Assembly (NCBI RefSeq): GCF_029227915.1
Contig: NC_079877.1
Span: 13,827,351 to 13,891,350, forward strand
Direction: 5' to 3'
DNA from: Hydractinia symbiolongicarpus
Taxonomy: Eukaryota; Cnidaria; Hydrozoa; Anthoathecata; Hydractiniidae
Length of the DNA stretch: 64,000 nucleotides
The position numbers were made by a program, and so were the translations under genes. Every line of letters begins with the position of its first letter. The stretch's first letter is position 1. Below, piece after piece: positions 62,601-64,000 of the stretch. Below the pieces are notes generated by a model. That model saw only the letters and a list, made by a program, of their open reading frames with translations. It was not told where the DNA came from and made no database searches.

Positions 62601-63825
62601 TTCGACCATGTGTTGTGCAACACAAAATAATTGATTATAACATTCACCTACCTTATCTTTTAATTCTTGTCTGAGACTCTTTAATTCATTCTGCATATCA
62701 ATTTCCAGTTTCTCGACATTTTCTTTTTGGTTATCTTTAAGTCTTTTTACTTCTTCTTCAAATGCAGTTTTTAAACTCTTTATATGTTCTTCATGTTCTT
62801 TTCTTAAATTTCCCAATTCTTTATCATAGTCCTCTTGTTTACTTTTGAAGTCGGCAAGATTTGGTTTGTTAAATTTACTTTGATTTAATGAATCCATGAA
62901 TTGCATTTCTTCAGGACTATTTAGCTCTATCTCCTGACGTATGTCTTTCACTTTCTTTTCTTGCTCTTCTTGTAACTGAGTGCGTAGCTGCTGTAGTTCA
63001 TATGCCTGTTGTTGTCTCAATTTCTCTGCTTGCTATATAACAAGTAACAAGTGTTAAAACTATTCTATTAAATGCAACTTTCCATTGTGGTTGACACTAT
63101 TTCGGTATTTCGTTTTTCTAATTTTCAAGCTAGAACATCATTGTATTTCGTTACAAAACGTCTTATCCACTCAAAAAAAAATTTCATTTTAGAAATCTAC
63201 CATGTTATTATTATCTTCGCATTTTATTAAAAATAAATTCAGTATAAAAATTTGTAGGTAACAACATAAAAAGTTTATGTTTGCACTCAGACATGGACTT
63301 TTGTCCATGGAACACTTTTAAGAAAAGCTTTACATTCTATTGACTACCTTAGAAACTAACTTGTGAACCCTTGCTGCAATAAAATAGAGTCAACAAGAAC
63401 AGAGTCAACAAGAAAAGGGAAAAAATCCATAAAACATCAACTAAATGTAAAACCAACATAGAATGTTTTTTTCGCTTTCAACAAGCAGGTGTTTAAAAAA
63501 AACAGAACAGACACGGCTAGTCAAAACTTACTGTTTCCTTTTCACTGAGCAATTCATCTTTTAACTTGTCCATATCATTCTTTTGATTCTGTTTTAGTTT
63601 CTGTTCTTCGTTATTAAACTGCTCTTTAAGCTTATTTTCAAGATCTTTTTTCTCCTGGCTATTCTTTTTTGTTAAATCTGTTTTTAATTTCTCCAATTCT
63701 GATTTGAATTTGTTTTTTAGTTTGTCCACTTCAACTTCATTGTCCTTCTCCATTTGTTCTTTTTCTTTTCGTTTTTCATCTTCAATTTTGGTTTTCAGTT
63801 TTCGAATAAAATCAGCTTTATCCTC
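56637..63825 (-). CDS. CEP164: Centrosomal protein 164-like, C-terminal part (coiled coil)
   Basis: 13 minus-strand exons: 63825-63532, 63032-62652, 62091-61948, 61673-60987, 60505-60469, 59998-59920, 59728-59635, 59208-59158, 58470-58408, 58336-58226, 58003-57618, 57444-57350, 56806-56637. They sum to 2,592 nt, or 863 aa plus TAG, with all phases consistent. The first ~500 residues are an almost uninterrupted K/E/Q-rich coiled coil. The assignment rests on the downstream block AIERARQFLRKNKENIRKRQ with SALAKAEEEW, and KERNLRLLENALNAR, which match my recollection of the conserved C-terminal region of CEP164. CEP164 sits on distal appendages of the mother centriole and is needed for ciliogenesis. 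Its N-terminal WW domain would lie past 64000. The final exon uses the second AG of TTTAGAG to stay in frame. A generic coiled-coil protein is the alternative. Confidence 0.65.
58545..59062. repeat. Minisatellite, 21-bp unit, about 24 copies
   Basis: GTATCGTACATTTGTTTGAA plus A repeats with GTATGG and GTAACG variants that tend to alternate. It fills most of the 687-bp intron 59157-58471 of the CEP164-like gene. Because the unit is a multiple of 3 and lacks stops, long spurious frames are open on both strands (for example HLFESIV on plus, CTILSNK on minus). Confidence 0.95.
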
Positions 63826-64000
63826 CTGTCAAAGAATATTAATATTAACATTTCTCCATAAATATCTCTTCTATATTGTATTGGTATCATACAGTACATC
63901 ATCCTTAACTCGATTCAACGATGTAGAAAGATTGAGAGCAAAGTTCCATAACATTTGGTTGCCAAACCTGTCCCGGCAGAAAACCAATAAACTGCATTGG
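63826..64000 (-). other. Intron of the CEP164-like gene, upstream exons off window
   Basis: The acceptor before 63825 (TTTGACAG) shows that at least one more exon lies beyond the window edge. No exon is visible in this piece. Confidence 0.5.

Overview
The window is AT-rich eukaryotic nuclear DNA from an animal. It shows multi-exon genes with GT-AG introns, an alpha-type nicotinic receptor, a rhodopsin-like GPCR, cilium and centriole genes, Helitron-like and tRNA-SINE repeats, and fossils of LINE and pogo/Tigger elements. Cilium genes, an invertebrate-type receptor repertoire and the low GC fit a marine invertebrate, possibly a cnidarian. The species cannot be read from the sequence, so that placement is inference.

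There are three large host genes. (1) CFAP44-like, plus strand, 375-22139: 31 exons covering the C-terminal 1,436 residues, with the 5' end off the window. (2) HLTF, minus strand, 43153-23125: 17 coding exons and 996 aa with an intact frame, carrying HIRAN, SNF2 ATPase, RING and helicase C domains. (3) A CEP164-like gene, minus strand, 63825-56637: 13 exons covering the C-terminal 863 residues, with the 5' end off the window. Genes 1 and 2 converge tail to tail, about 1 kb apart.

Two receptor genes lie inside introns of the host genes, each antisense to its host. A complete 517-aa nicotinic-receptor-like subunit (11243-7387, minus) sits in a 5.6-kb CFAP44 intron. A single-exon 300-aa GPCR (28995-29897, plus) sits in a 4.8-kb HLTF intron. 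For each gene I placed junctions by splice signals and reading phase, and the exon sums are divisible by three.

The 13.5 kb between HLTF and CEP164 (43.15-56.6 kb) is mostly mobile DNA. It holds a Helitron-like end, a 2.25-kb element with terminal inverted repeats, two copies of a tRNA-derived SINE, and a near-intact 3.6-kb DNA transposon. That transposon (49184-52796) has ~165-bp nearly identical inverted repeats, a 4-bp TAAA target duplication, and a damaged gene for a zinc-finger protein with a CXC-like cysteine-rich tail. I could not assign it to a named superfamily, and it is the strongest candidate for something undescribed. Short Helitron-like elements (a hairpin followed by CTAG) recur across the window, and at least seven minisatellites occur, mostly in introns.
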